Of a DNA stretch of 64,000 bases, positions 1-11,800 are shown one piece after another. Each line of letters opens with the position of its first letter. Within the stretch, counting starts at the first letter, position 1. The position numbers were made by a program, and so were the translations under genes. The stretch is from Mytilinidion resinicola. Its lineage: Eukaryota; Ascomycota; Dothideomycetes; Mytilinidiales; Mytilinidiaceae. The notes beneath the pieces were generated by a model that was given only the letters and a program-made list of their open reading frames with translations, was not told the DNA's origin and searched no databases. Location: NCBI RefSeq assembly GCF_010093595.1, contig NW_022985467.1, positions 1 to 64,000 on the forward strand, given 5' to 3'.

Positions 1-3000
1 CCCTGCTACTTTCCTGTGCATAATCTAATAATATTCACGGCCAATCTATATATATAATGCACCGAATATCCGGTATATCTACCTCTATACCTAACGCGCT
101 TATTACTATAATTACCTATTGCTTGCCGTCTATAAACTCGCTTAATATGCTTGCTTTACCTACTGCATTATAGTAATACGCGCTGCAATCCAACGCCTGC
201 GCTATCCTCTTTACTTTTCCAACTGTGCTACTATATACTACTACCTTCCTAGTTTAAATCCTCTAAATTTTCCTTTAAATTATCCCTAAAACCGCTTCCT
301 CTATCTCCTATTTTCCTTCTCTATCTACTTAAACTATATAATACGCCACGTTTATTTATGCCGTCCTCGCCCTAAACATCTTCACCTGCTCCCTCTAGAA
401 ATGCATTCTTTAATATAATTCCTCTTTCTCTATTAGCGGCAATATTGCGGTTAATAACACTATTTATATCTCGGCCGCTACTAGCTTACCTAACTACTGC
501 ATCTGCTTCCGGAATATATATCGACGGTTTAAAACAATATAACACTTGTTAATAACAATCCGATCTAGCTGCCGTATTGCCCTTAATCGATTTAAAAACG
601 TTATAAATCCCTTACTAACGGCGGATTCCGGCGTTACTAATACAACAGCTGCTATATCTAGAGGGTGCCGTCCTTCCTATTCCTTATATAAAATACCTAG
701 CTTCTTACATCGCCGCTTTATATCCCCTTGCAATGCAATTAACAGCACTATAACTACTATTATTCCACCCTGCTCTGCCCACGCTGGCAATATAAATAAC
801 AAGCTCTTTCCTGCACTAGTTAGTATTACTGCTACTACCGGGCTCTCGCCTGCCGTGATTATCGCGATTACGTCCTCCTGCACGCCTTAGAACACCGCCT
901 CTATACCTATTATCCGCTTTAACTATACTACTATATCTATTTTCCTTAACTGCGCCTATTAATCTTTTTAACCTTTATCTGCTTTACTTTTAAACGGAGC
1001 CCGCTTCCGCTTTTTTAATATAAACTTGTTATTAACAGCTAACTAATATCCTAAAAACCGATGCTAATCTATGCTTAATGCCCGGAACTGCTGCCTTTTA
1101 TCGGCCACCGCTCCTGCCTGCTCTATAATTGCTCGCGTATACACTAACCCGGCAACGTGCGATATATGCCCGGCCTGCTCGTCTGCAATTACTGCTGCTA
1201 TATTCTCCTTATTCCACTTCTTATTATTATTATTATCCTCTGCCCTAAACGCCGTTAAACCGCGTATAAACCTTCTGCTAATACTAATAGCAATTTCACG
1301 GTATAACTAGATAGTTAGCTCCTGCCCTAACCTAACCCTGCTCTCGCGCTTTAACGCCTGTTGTAACCGTTCCGACGTCTACTTACGCCCGCTTAGGTCG
1401 GCCGGCTATAAATGCGACGATATTGCTTCTTTCTCCCACACTATCGCCTTTAATTGCTGCTAGAACGGCAATACTAACTATAAATACTATACTAATAACT
1501 CCTCCACCTCGCGCGGTATATATTAATAGATAATCTTAATATCGCCACTAACTATATAACCCTTATAGTATCGCGTTATAAATACTACTATACCGTCCTC
1601 GATAAATATATTGCAATGCCCGCCCTTTACTGTATTGCTATACCGAACGCTTAAAACCTCGGGTTCTTATGCTGGCTGCCCTCCTAATATATATATTAAC
1701 ACAATTAACTTCTCTTAGAATTCGATTACGCGTGACATATACTGCTCAACTCCTTGTTAATTAATACCCGAGCAGTATTCTGCCTTTAAAAACCTTTCTC
1801 GGGTTACAGGATCGCGTCCAACACGATTAAACAACCACGTCTCTCTATTAACAGGCAACCGCGTTCGATAGTCCTTTAAAAAATTCCATTCCGGTCGCTT
1901 ATCTGTTAGATTATCCCGTAATTCACTCTATAGGATTACGGGCACTTAATTAGTTGTCTTGTTCTATTTGCTGGGTAGCGGGATTTCAGCATATATATAT
2001 GCTGAAATCCCGCTATTAAAAAACAACAGCTTTTCTAATAATAACCGTCGGCTCTCTATAACTAACCCGTGTACTATACTGTAGAACTAGGCTATATTAA
2101 AATATAACCCCTTATATAACAACTCGTCGTGGCCTATCTATTTAACGTGGCCTCTTAATATACTGTTGTAATAGATCTTTAACCCGTATATCCGCAAATC
2201 CAACATCTACTACATTAGCCCGTGGCTCCCTTAGACTATAAACTTATCTATTATCTCTTAAACAAACTGCAAATATCCTTTCCGCTGCTGCTAGGACGGC
2301 GTACTGCTGTTGTCGCTCTTATACGCACTATTGCTGTTAAACTCGCTATTTTAAAACGGCTCTAACAACTCTAACGCTTACTAAACCACTATAAAACGGG
2401 TGACCTTAATAACGGCTAATAAAATAGGCGGATACAACTCGGGGCCCTTCCAGCCGTTCTTTTTAACACCTAACACCGCTAATACATATACTAACGGGCT
2501 GTTATACTCCTTACGGGTGATGGATTAGTTTAGCAACTTAATACAAAACTGCAAACACGCCTTCTAGATGCCTATTAACCCTTCTAGCTTACTACTAGCG
2601 TTCTTAGGCCTGCTATCTCCTGTTCCCTGCTCTTTATCGCCATCTATTTTATTAATTTCTATTTTATCCTCCTCCTCTTCCATCTTATCCTTTTCCTCTT
2701 CTTCCGTCTTATTTTCTCCCTCCACCTCTCGCTCGGCCTGCTTAATTAACGCCTCCTACGCCTCTTACTGCCGCCGCGTAAACTGGTACTTAGGGCTCTC
2801 CTACTTATGCTCGCGCTGCGTACAGGCAAAAAACATTAACATCTGCTTCTACAGCTAGGTGTATTTGCCAATCGACTTCTCGTCTATATACGGCTGCAAC
2901 GGCTGGTACTGTGTCTGGTGCTTCTCTATTTAAATTGCCTCTAACCGCATAAATACGCCAACTTAATTAATAACCAACGCCTGGCTAAACCGCGTTAACC

Positions 3001-4530
3001 CGTCTATAGCCTCCTAAATTGCGGCTTTAACAGGTTCCTCCTCCTGCTTTAGGTCTGCGTTTAGCTCCTTAATACATGCTAATAAATCCGGCCTTTCTAT
3101 ACCTACTAAATACGGCAACCACTGCGTCCGCTCCAACTACAGGTTTACCTCGTCTCTCTTACTGGCCTAGATAGTTATTTAGACTTGCTTCTTTATATTT
3201 GCCCACGCCTCTGCTATCTTCTTCCCTAACTGCGCCCATGCAATCTTGCCGTTAACGGGAACGGGTTCTGGCCTGGCTTCCTGGCCTTGCCTGGGTTATC
3301 GCACTTTAAAATACTGTAATCCGTGGCCTTATACAAAAAACCGCTGGCAATAGATATGTTTAAATACCTTTTTAATACGTGCCTGCACCCTCTTTTCTCC
3401 TAATTAACTTAGCCGTCCTGGCTTCCTTCCTGCTAACCACCTATAGATCTTTTGCCAATGCTTTCTTATTACCCTAATACTCCGCGATATATAACGGCAA
3501 TAGCCTGGTTCTAGTTAATATAATAATCTATCTAAATACAACGGCAACTAGCTAACTGGCGCTATAATACTGTCCGGCATTTTAAACTTACTCGGATACT
3601 AGATAACTCCGGGCTATTTACGCACACCTTCTCTAATTAAATCGGCCTCTTTGCGCAGTACCTTATAGATCTTTTGTAAATAGCCTTTAATCTGGTCTAG
3701 CTATACACTATACCTGCACTCCTTGCAAATAGCTAATTGGAATTCGGCTAAATGCTTAAAATACCTGCTCTTAGTACTGGATTTAGCTATTTTAAACACT
3801 TAGTCTGCCTCTGGAATTAACTCTTGCTTAATATTTAATAGGCGGCGACAAGTGCTACTTATAGGTTACTGGGTGCAATTTCCACCCCCTTTTCGCCTCG
3901 CTGCCACAGTTACTGCGGTTGCTAATTACCTTAACCACCCGCTAAACTATTATAACTGTAGCCTAACTTACAACACAACTATGCCTGCGCGGGATCTATG
4001 CACAACTGCACAGGATCTGCGCTAATATATACGTCCGGGCTTAAAGTTCTCGTCCCTAACTAAAAATTGGGCCCGTAGCTACCTTATTTGCTGCTATACC
4101 TTCCTTGCCTGCACCTAATACGCTATTGTTGGATGTTAACCACGCCTGCCTCCTATAGGCATTGGTTCGGTGCCGCTGCTAATATTTGTGTGGTGTATAT
4201 AGCCACGGCTGGTAGTGTTCTGCTGCGCGCTCAGTTGCGGTCGCGGCGGTTCTGCGAACACTATAACTTCCACCTAACCCTAACTAACCACACGGGTTGA
4301 CCTAATGCAAATCGGCTAGGGGGTGCAACTAAATACGCTGAATAATATACTAAAATTTAGTGCAATTCCGGCTGCAGGATATAAATAGAACCTGCCTCTG
4401 AAAAATAAATAGAATAAGCCCTGTGCCTAAATCTACGCCCTAGTCTGGTATTTTCTATCCTTAATAAATAAATAGAACGAGGGCTGGTTCTATTTACCGC
4501 CGTAGGATAGAGCTGGTTCCATTTACCGCC
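1..4530 (-). pseudogene. Telomere-linked-helicase-type (OrsD + RecQ) relic, copy 1, 3' end beyond window
   Basis: Reading the minus strand through many stops gives a recognisable protein. Near 3715-3735 is an ICKEC zinc-ligand motif typical of the fungal OrsD (DUF3505) domain. Around 1500-1900 is a block with IFIEDG, KGYIVSGDIKIIY and PREVEELL that is characteristic of large fungal RecQ-like helicases. At 803-819 the helicase P-loop survives as SAGKS, followed toward position 600 by motif Ia/Ib-like sequence (VVLVTPESAVSKGF). These genes are known as telomere-linked helicases, although dispersed copies exist. The gene runs leftward off the window, so the C-terminal helicase half is not visible. 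Stops are mostly TAA/TAG where CAA, CAG or TGG is expected, as RIP would produce. It is clearly non-functional. I am confident of the family and less so of the exact 5' limit, since A/T-rich 'ataaatagaa' repeats occupy 4380-4530. Confidence 0.8.
1976..2015. repeat. Perfect 40-bp palindrome in helicase copy 1
   Basis: The sequence starts tagcgggatttcagc and is its own reverse complement over all 40 bases, with a central (AT)5 core. It lies inside the coding region upstream of the conserved IFIEDG block. Confidence 0.9.
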
Positions 4531-4538
4531 GTGGGATA

Positions 4539-7500
4539 GGGTGCCGTTTTTCCTATTTTTTACACGAAATACCTAGCTTTTTATATTGCCGCTTTATATC
4601 CCCTTATAATATAATTAACGGTACTATAACTACTATTATTCTACTCTACTCTGCCTACGCTGGCAATATAAATAATAAGCTTTTTCCTATACTAGTTAGT
4701 ATTACTGCTACTACCGGGCTTTTACCTGCTGTAATTATCGCGATTATATTCTCCTACACGCCTTAGAACACCGCCTCTATACCTATTATCCGCTTTAACT
4801 ATACCGCTACGTTTATTTTCCTTAACCGCGCCTATTAATTTTTTTAACCTTTATCTACTTTGCTTTTAAACAGCGCCTGCTTCCGCTTTTTTAATATAAA
4901 CTTGTTATTAACAGCTAACTAATATTCTAAAAACCGATACTAATCTATATTTAATACCCGGAACTGCTGCCTTTTATTAGCTACCGCTTCTGCCTGCTCT
5001 ATAATTGCTTATATATATACTAACCCGGTAATATATAATATATACCCGGCTTGCTTATCTATAATTACTACTGCTATATTCTCTTTATTCTACTTTTTAT
5101 TGTTATTATTATCTTCTGCCCTAAACGCTATTAAACTGCGTATAAACCTTCTACTAATACTAATAGTAATTTTATAGTATAACTAGATAGTTAGCTCCTG
5201 CTTTAACCTAACCTTGCTCTTGCGCTTTAACGCCTGTTGCAACTGTTCTAATATCTACTTATACCCGCTTAGGTTGGCCGGCTATAAATACGATAATATT
5301 GCCTTTTTCTCCTATACTATCGCCTCTAATTACTGCTAAAACGGTAATACTAACTATAAATACTATACTAATAACTTCTCTACCTTACGCGGTATATATT
5401 AATAGATAATCTTAATATTACTACTAACTACGTAACCTTTATAGTATCGCGTTATAAATACTACTATACTGTCTTCGATAAATATATTATAATACCTGCC
5501 CTTTACCGTATTACTATACTAAACGCTTAAAACCTTAGGTTTTTATACTAGCTGCCCCCCTAATATATATATTAATATAATTAACTTTTTTCGGAATTTA
5601 ATTACGCGTAATATATACTGCTTAACTTCTTATTAATTAATACCCGAGCGGTATTCTACCTTTAAAAACCTTTCTTAGGTTACAGGATTATATCCGATAT
5701 AATTAAACAACTATATCTCTCTATTAATAGGCAACCGCGTTTAATAGTCCTTTAAAAAATTCCATCCCGGTTACTTATCTATTAAATTGTCCCGTAATTT
5801 ACTCTATAGGATTACAGGCACTTAATTAGTTGTTTTATTCTATTTACTAGGTAGCGGGATTTTAGTATATATATATACTAAAATCCCGCTATTAAAAAAC
5901 AATAGCTCTTCTAATAATAACCGTTAGCTCTCTATAACTAACCTATATACTATACTGCGGAACTAGGCTATATTAAAATACAACCCCTTATATAACAACT
6001 TATTATAGCCTATTTATTTAATATAGCCTCTTAATATACTATTATAATAGATTTTTAACCTATATATCCGCAAATCCAATATCTACTATATTAGCCTGTG
6101 GCTCCCTCGGACTATAAACTTATCTATTATCTCTTAAATAAACTGCAAATATCCTTTCCGCTGCTGCCGGGACGGCGTACTGCTATTATCGCTCTTGTAC
6201 GCACTATTACTATTAAACTTGCTATTTTAAAACGGCTCTAATAACTCTAATACTTACTAAACTACTATAAAACGGGTGACCTTAATAACGGCTAATAAAA
6301 TAGGCGGATACAACTTAGGGCCCTTCTAGCCGTTCTTTTTAACACCTAACACCGCTAATATATATACTAACAGGCTGTTATACTTCTTATAGGTAATAGA
6401 TTAGTTTAGTAACTTAATATAAAACTGCAAATACACCTTCTAGATGCCTGTTAACCCTTTTAGCTTACTGCTAGCGTTTTTAGGCCTGCTATCTCCTATT
6501 CCCTACTTTTTATTACTATCTATTTTATTAATTTCTATTTTATTTTCCTCCTCTTCTATCTTATTCTTTTTCTTTTCTTCCGTTTTATCCTCTCCCTCTA
6601 CCTCTTACTTAGCCTGCTTAATTAACGCCTCCTACGCCTTTTACTGCCGCCGCGTAAACTAGTACTTAGGGCTCTTCTACTTATACTCGCGCTGTATATA
6701 GGTAAAAAACATTAATATCTGCTTCTATAGCTAGGTGTATTCGCTAATTAACTTTTCGTCTATATACGGCTGCAACGGCTAGTACCGCGTTTAGTGCTTT
6801 TTTATTTAAATTGCCTTTAACCGTATAAATACGCCGACTTAATTAATAACTAACGCCTGGCTAAACCGCGCTAACCTGTTTATAGCCTCCTAAATTGCGG
6901 CTTTAATAGGTTTCTCCTTCTGCTTTAGGTCTGCGTTTAGCTCCTTAATATATACTAATAAATCCGGCCTCTCTATACCTACTAAATATAGTAACTACTG
7001 CGTCCGCTCTAACTATAGGTTTACCTTATCTCTTTTACCGGCCTAGATAGTTATTTAGACTTACTTTTTTATATTTACCTATACTTCTGCTATTTTTTTT
7101 CCTAACTGCGCCTATATAATCTTACCGTTAATAGGAATAGGTTCTAGCCTAGCTTCCTAGCCTTGCCTAGGTTGTTGCACTTTAAAATACTGTAATCTAT
7201 AGCCTTATATAAAAAACCGCTGGCAATAGATATATTTAAATACCTTTTTAATATATACCTGCACCCTTTTTTCTCCTAATTAACTTAGCCGTCCTAGCTT
7301 CCTTTCTGCTAACCACCTATAGATCTTTTACTAATACTTTCTTATTACCCTAATACTCTGCAATATATAATAGCAACGGCCTAGTTCTAGTTAATATAAT
7401 AATCTATCTAAATATAACAGCAACTGGCTAACTAGCGCTATAATACTATCCGGCATTTTAAACTTACTTAGATACTAGATAACTCCGGGCTATTTACGCA

Positions 7501-8388
7501 CACCTTTTCTAATTAAATCGGCCTTTTTGCGCGGTACCTTATAGATTTTTTGTAAATAGCCTTTAATCTAGTCTAGCTATACGCTATACCTGCACTTTTT
7601 ATAAATAGCTAATTGGAATTCGGCTAAATACTTAAAATACCTGCTCTTAGTACTGGATTTAGCTATTTTAAATACTTAGTCTACCTCTAGAATTAACTCT
7701 TACTTAATATTTAATAGGCGGCGACGAGTGCTACTTATAGGTTGCTGGGTGCAATTTCCACCCTTTTTTCGCCTCGCTGCTATAGTTACTGCAGTTGCCG
7801 ATTACCCTAACCACCCGCTAAACTATTATAACTATAGCCTAACTTATAATATAACTATACCTGCCCGGGATCTATATATAACTGCATAGGATCTGCGCTA
7901 ATATATATATCCGGGCTTAAAGTTCTCGTCCCTAACTAAAAATTAGGCCCGTAGCTACCTTATTTACTGCTATACCTTTCTTGCCTGCACCTAATACGCT
8001 ATTATTAGATGTTAACTATACCTGCCTTCTATAGGTATTAGTTTAGTGCCGCTGCTAATATTTATATAGTATATATAGCTACAGCTAGTAGTATTCTACT
8101 GCGCGCTTAGTTGCGGTTGCAGCGGTTCTACAAATACTATAACTTCCACCTAACCCTAACTAACTACACGGGTTAACCTAATATAAATCGGCTAGGGGGT
8201 GTAACTAAATACGCTAAATAATATACTAAAATTTGGTGTAATTCCGGCTATAGGATATAAATAGAACCTGCCTCTAAAAAATAAATAGAATAAGCCCTAT
8301 GCCTAAATCTACGCCCTAGTCTAGTATTTTCTATTTTTAATAAATAAATAGAATAAGGGCTAGTTCTATTTACCGCTATAGGATAGAA
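4539..8388 (-). pseudogene. Telomere-linked-helicase-type relic, copy 2, truncated in the helicase domain
   Basis: This is a second copy of the OrsD/RecQ gene, in the same orientation and directly abutting copy 1. It corresponds base for base to 663-4512 at a constant offset of 3876, checked at several points including the palindromes at 1976 and 5852, so I see no indels over about 3.85 kb. Differences are overwhelmingly C-to-T or G-to-A, and this copy carries more TpA than copy 1. It breaks off just beyond the P-loop (A-to-I change, about 4677-4696) at the shared junction sequence gggtgccg, so most of the helicase core is missing. The right edge at 8388 is where similarity to copy 1 stops. 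The arrangement could be a tandem duplication or two insertions joined by a deletion. Confidence 0.8.
5852..5891. repeat. Perfect 40-bp palindrome in helicase copy 2, RIP-altered version
   Basis: This is the equivalent of the palindrome at 1976-2015. The CA dinucleotides on both strands have become TA (cagc to tagt on one arm, gctg to acta on the other), so the palindrome is still perfect although four bases differ. Confidence 0.9.
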
Positions 8389-8437
8389 TAATAAAAAATT
8401 TAGTATTTTCTTTACTAAATTCTAATACCTAGCTTTA
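8389..8437 (+). mobile_element. Left-hand stub of the plus-strand Ty3/gypsy element (element B)
   Basis: These 49 bases sit between helicase copy 2 and the LTR of the minus-strand element. In frame they read into the sequence that resumes at 14418 once the inserted element and one target copy are ignored (TKF, stop, YLALE, then EELFKKAL). This makes the stub the upstream part of the interrupted gag-like region. No 5' LTR of element B is present, so it is truncated at the left. Confidence 0.5.
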
Positions 8438-8442
8438 GAAGG

Positions 8443-8852
8443 TATTATAATAGCGCTATATATAAAAGGTTAAAGGCTTAAAAAGAAGCGTTAATTAGGT
8501 GCTATATATAATACTATATAGAGAATTAAAACGTTATATAAGGGATAGGAAAATAGGAGACGGGCTACTAGATATAAGGGTGTAGCCGAGCGCGTGGTAT
8601 ACAGCCTCTATACTGTTTCGGCGCGTAGCACGTATATATATAAGGTTTTTACTAGATTAGGTAATAGGAAAAGGGGGCAGCTAGTAGGTAGCTAGAGCAG
8701 GATAGAATAGAAAGCAGAAGTAAAATAGAAGCAGAGCAGGGTAGGCAGAGTAGAAGGCCGGCTAATAGTAGTAGGCCGGTGCAGATTGCTAGAGTTATAG
8801 TAATCTATAGCAGAATTTTAGTAGGTAGGGTATTATAGTTAATACTATAATA
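8443..8852 (-). repeat. 3' LTR of element A
   Basis: A 410-bp direct repeat of 14003-14412. On the minus strand it is the downstream LTR. The expected terminal TG/CA is seen as TA at some ends, consistent with RIP. Confidence 0.9.
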
Positions 8853-8865
8853 GTACCCCTCTTCT
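8853..8865 (-). other. Polypurine tract of element A
   Basis: On the minus strand this reads agaagaggggtac and immediately precedes the left LTR. That is where the plus-strand primer of an LTR element is expected, and it fixes the direction of the element. Confidence 0.6.
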
Positions 8866-11800
8866 AAACCTAAGTTTCTTAGTAAGTAGAAGGCGCTATT
8901 TATAATATATACAGCTATTTATTAGAAGTAGGGCCGTAAATTAAATCTTAATTAAGGTTTTAGGGTCTAGTAGAATAGGGCTTATTAAACGCAGGATTAT
9001 AAGCTTTAGAGTAGCGGTAATAATAATTAGCTGCAGTAGTAGTATTCTTTAGGTTATTAATAGGTTGCTAGGATAAGTTATTATATCTAGTCTATCGGAC
9101 TAAGTACTTATATTACTTTTAGCGCCGGTTTAGGCGCATGCCTTTAATACAGTTAATATACTATTTAGTCTCTTCTTTAACTTAAATAGGTTTAGGTAGA
9201 GGCAACTTTTAGCTAGGCAAGTAGTTAGCTTACAGAGCGGCAGGATAGAGTAATAAAATATAGAAGACAGGATATATTTTTATAAATTTAGGTAGGCCTA
9301 GTTAATAGGCGTATAGAGAGATAATCTATATAATTAGGAACTTTCCTAGGTTTTTCTAATCGAGCTTTTTAGCAGGTTAATTTATACGGATATTCCGTGT
9401 ATTTAACTAGACTTTATTACCTACTTTATAGGCCGGTGCGCCTATATATTTTCGGTTAGCGTATTCTTTTTATATTGCTTAGGCCTAAGTTATTTCTTCG
9501 CGGATAAACTGCTTAATATCCGATATTTTATTAACTATCTAATTAGCCTTAAGTGCTTGCAGTGCTTAATAGGCAGGGTGCAGAGTTCCTAATAGCGGTT
9601 TAAAGCCTATTTTTAGGTGTTATCCTAAGATAGCAATAAATAGTATTACTATTATTAATTTAGATTAGGTGTTATTCGCCTTAAACTAAGCAAATAGCAG
9701 CTAGGTAACCTAGTTATCTTGCTTGTAGTTTATATAGGCGCGGAGGACTTATTCTAGTATTAAATTAGCCTTTTCTATTTAGCTATTAGTTTCCAGGTAG
9801 AAGGCCGATAATAATTAGGCTTTAATATATAGTTGCTTATAGAATTCGTCCTAAAATACGGAAATAAACTGCGATTCTTAATTAGATACGTATATATTAG
9901 GCAATTCGTAATATACCTAAATATATTAGTAGAATAGGTTGGCTATAGCCTTAGCCGTGATTATTCTACAGGGAATTATATATTAGTACTTGCTTAAGCG
10001 GTCTACTATAACTATAATATTAGTGCAGCTTTCGGATTTAGGTAGTTTAATAATAAAGTTAATAGAAATATCTTACTAGCAATACTATAGGACGGGCAGG
10101 GGTTTTAGAAAGCTATTATACTTTTTTCTTAAAGCCTTTATACAGCAATAGGTGTAATAGCATGCTATAAATCGGCGGATTATTTTAAATATATGCGGCT
10201 AGTAGTATTTTTTTTAGAAAATTTCTAGAGTTTTTCTATATTTAGGGTGGCCGCTAATAGGGGAATTATACACGTAACGAAGCAGTTTAATCTTTAGTTT
10301 ATTATTATTAGGAATTGCTATTTAGTTGCGGAAGTTGAGCTTACTATCTCGCTCTTTGCATTTATTTAGGGTAATTTTCTTAGAGCGGTATACTCCGGAG
10401 CGTAACATTTCCAGAACTTCCTAGATAAACTTATTATTTAGGTATTTATCCTTAATAATCTCCTAAATTATTCGGTTAGTTTCTATTAGATTTAACTGCG
10501 TGAACAGGTTAGAATAGAGCAGTATCTAATTTTAGGCTACTTAAGCTTCTTCTTGCGCAGGCGCATTTTGCGTATAATGCGTTAAGGCGTTAGGCTTTTT
10601 ACTATACTTACTAGGTCGGTAGGTAATTAAAAAGTTGAATTAGAATAGGTATTTAGACTAATAAGCCTATTAGTAGCTTAACTGCTTTATAGTTATAAAG
10701 TACTGCAGGTTCTTATAGTTACTAAGAACCTAAATTAGGAATACTGCGTTTTCTAGTTTAGGCCGCCACTATTTAAAGCATCGGATAATTACTAGAAGTT
10801 TTTTATTATAGATTTTATAGTTATATTTAGTAGAACTTAATTATTTTAAAAAGTAGGCTATAGGTCGGAGTATTCCTTATTTATCTATTTATAAAAGCAC
10901 TCCAGCGTTTATATAGTCGGATAAATCAGCCTTAATAATAATCAGCAGTTTAGGGTTAAAATAATAGAGGATTAGGGCGGTGGTAAATGCTGTTTTAAGT
11001 TGTTTAAATACCGCACAGCAGGACTTATTAAACCGGAACAGAACATCCTTCTTTATAAGTGTAATTAGGGGAGCGGCTAGGCTAGAGAAATTGTTAATAA
11101 ATTATCGGTAGAAGTTTATAAATCTAATAAAGGCTTATATATTCTTAACGTTATAGGGGACTTCCTAGTTATAGATATTCTTAATCTTATTTAGGTTTAT
11201 ACTAATTCCGCCGGTTAATATTATATACCCTAGGTAGGTAACCTTATTCTAATAGAATTCGCACTTATTAACGTCTAGTTATAGGCCGGCGGCTTCTATT
11301 ACTTTTAGAACCAGCTTTATATAACGCTGGTGGTTTTTAAAGTTTTTGCTGTATATTAGAATATTATTAATATATGCGGTATAGAATATATCTAGGTACA
11401 GGCGGAGTATATTATTTACGTAGTATTAGAATATACTAGAAGCGTTAGCTAATCTAAATAGTATTACTAGGTATTTAAATAGGCTGTATCGCGTCCGGAA
11501 AGTAGTTAGCTATTTATCTTTTTTCGCAATTTATAAGCAATTAAATACGGAGATAATATTAAGCTTTATATAGTATTTCGCCTTACTTAATTATACTAGG
11601 GTCTTCTAAATTAAGGGGATTAGGTATTAGTTCTTAATAGTTATAGTATTTAGCGCGCGGTAGTTAACACAGAATTATAGGCCTTCTCCGGGCTTTTTAA
11701 CAAAGATAACCGGAGAGGTAATAGGTAATAAACTAGTATAGATAAATCCTTTTACAAGGTTATTATTAAGGTACTTCCTTAGCACCTTTAATTTATTTTG

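Noticed and set aside
2568..2858. Ser/Leu-rich plus-strand frame (and its copy at 6444-6662)
   Set aside because: It is the antisense of a Glu-rich, Lys-rich stretch of the helicase protein, which explains both its openness and its composition.
4088..4300. 70-codon plus-strand open frame in the helicase relic
   Set aside because: It is antisense to the decayed helicase gene, and its counterpart in copy 2 is broken. It is open by chance.
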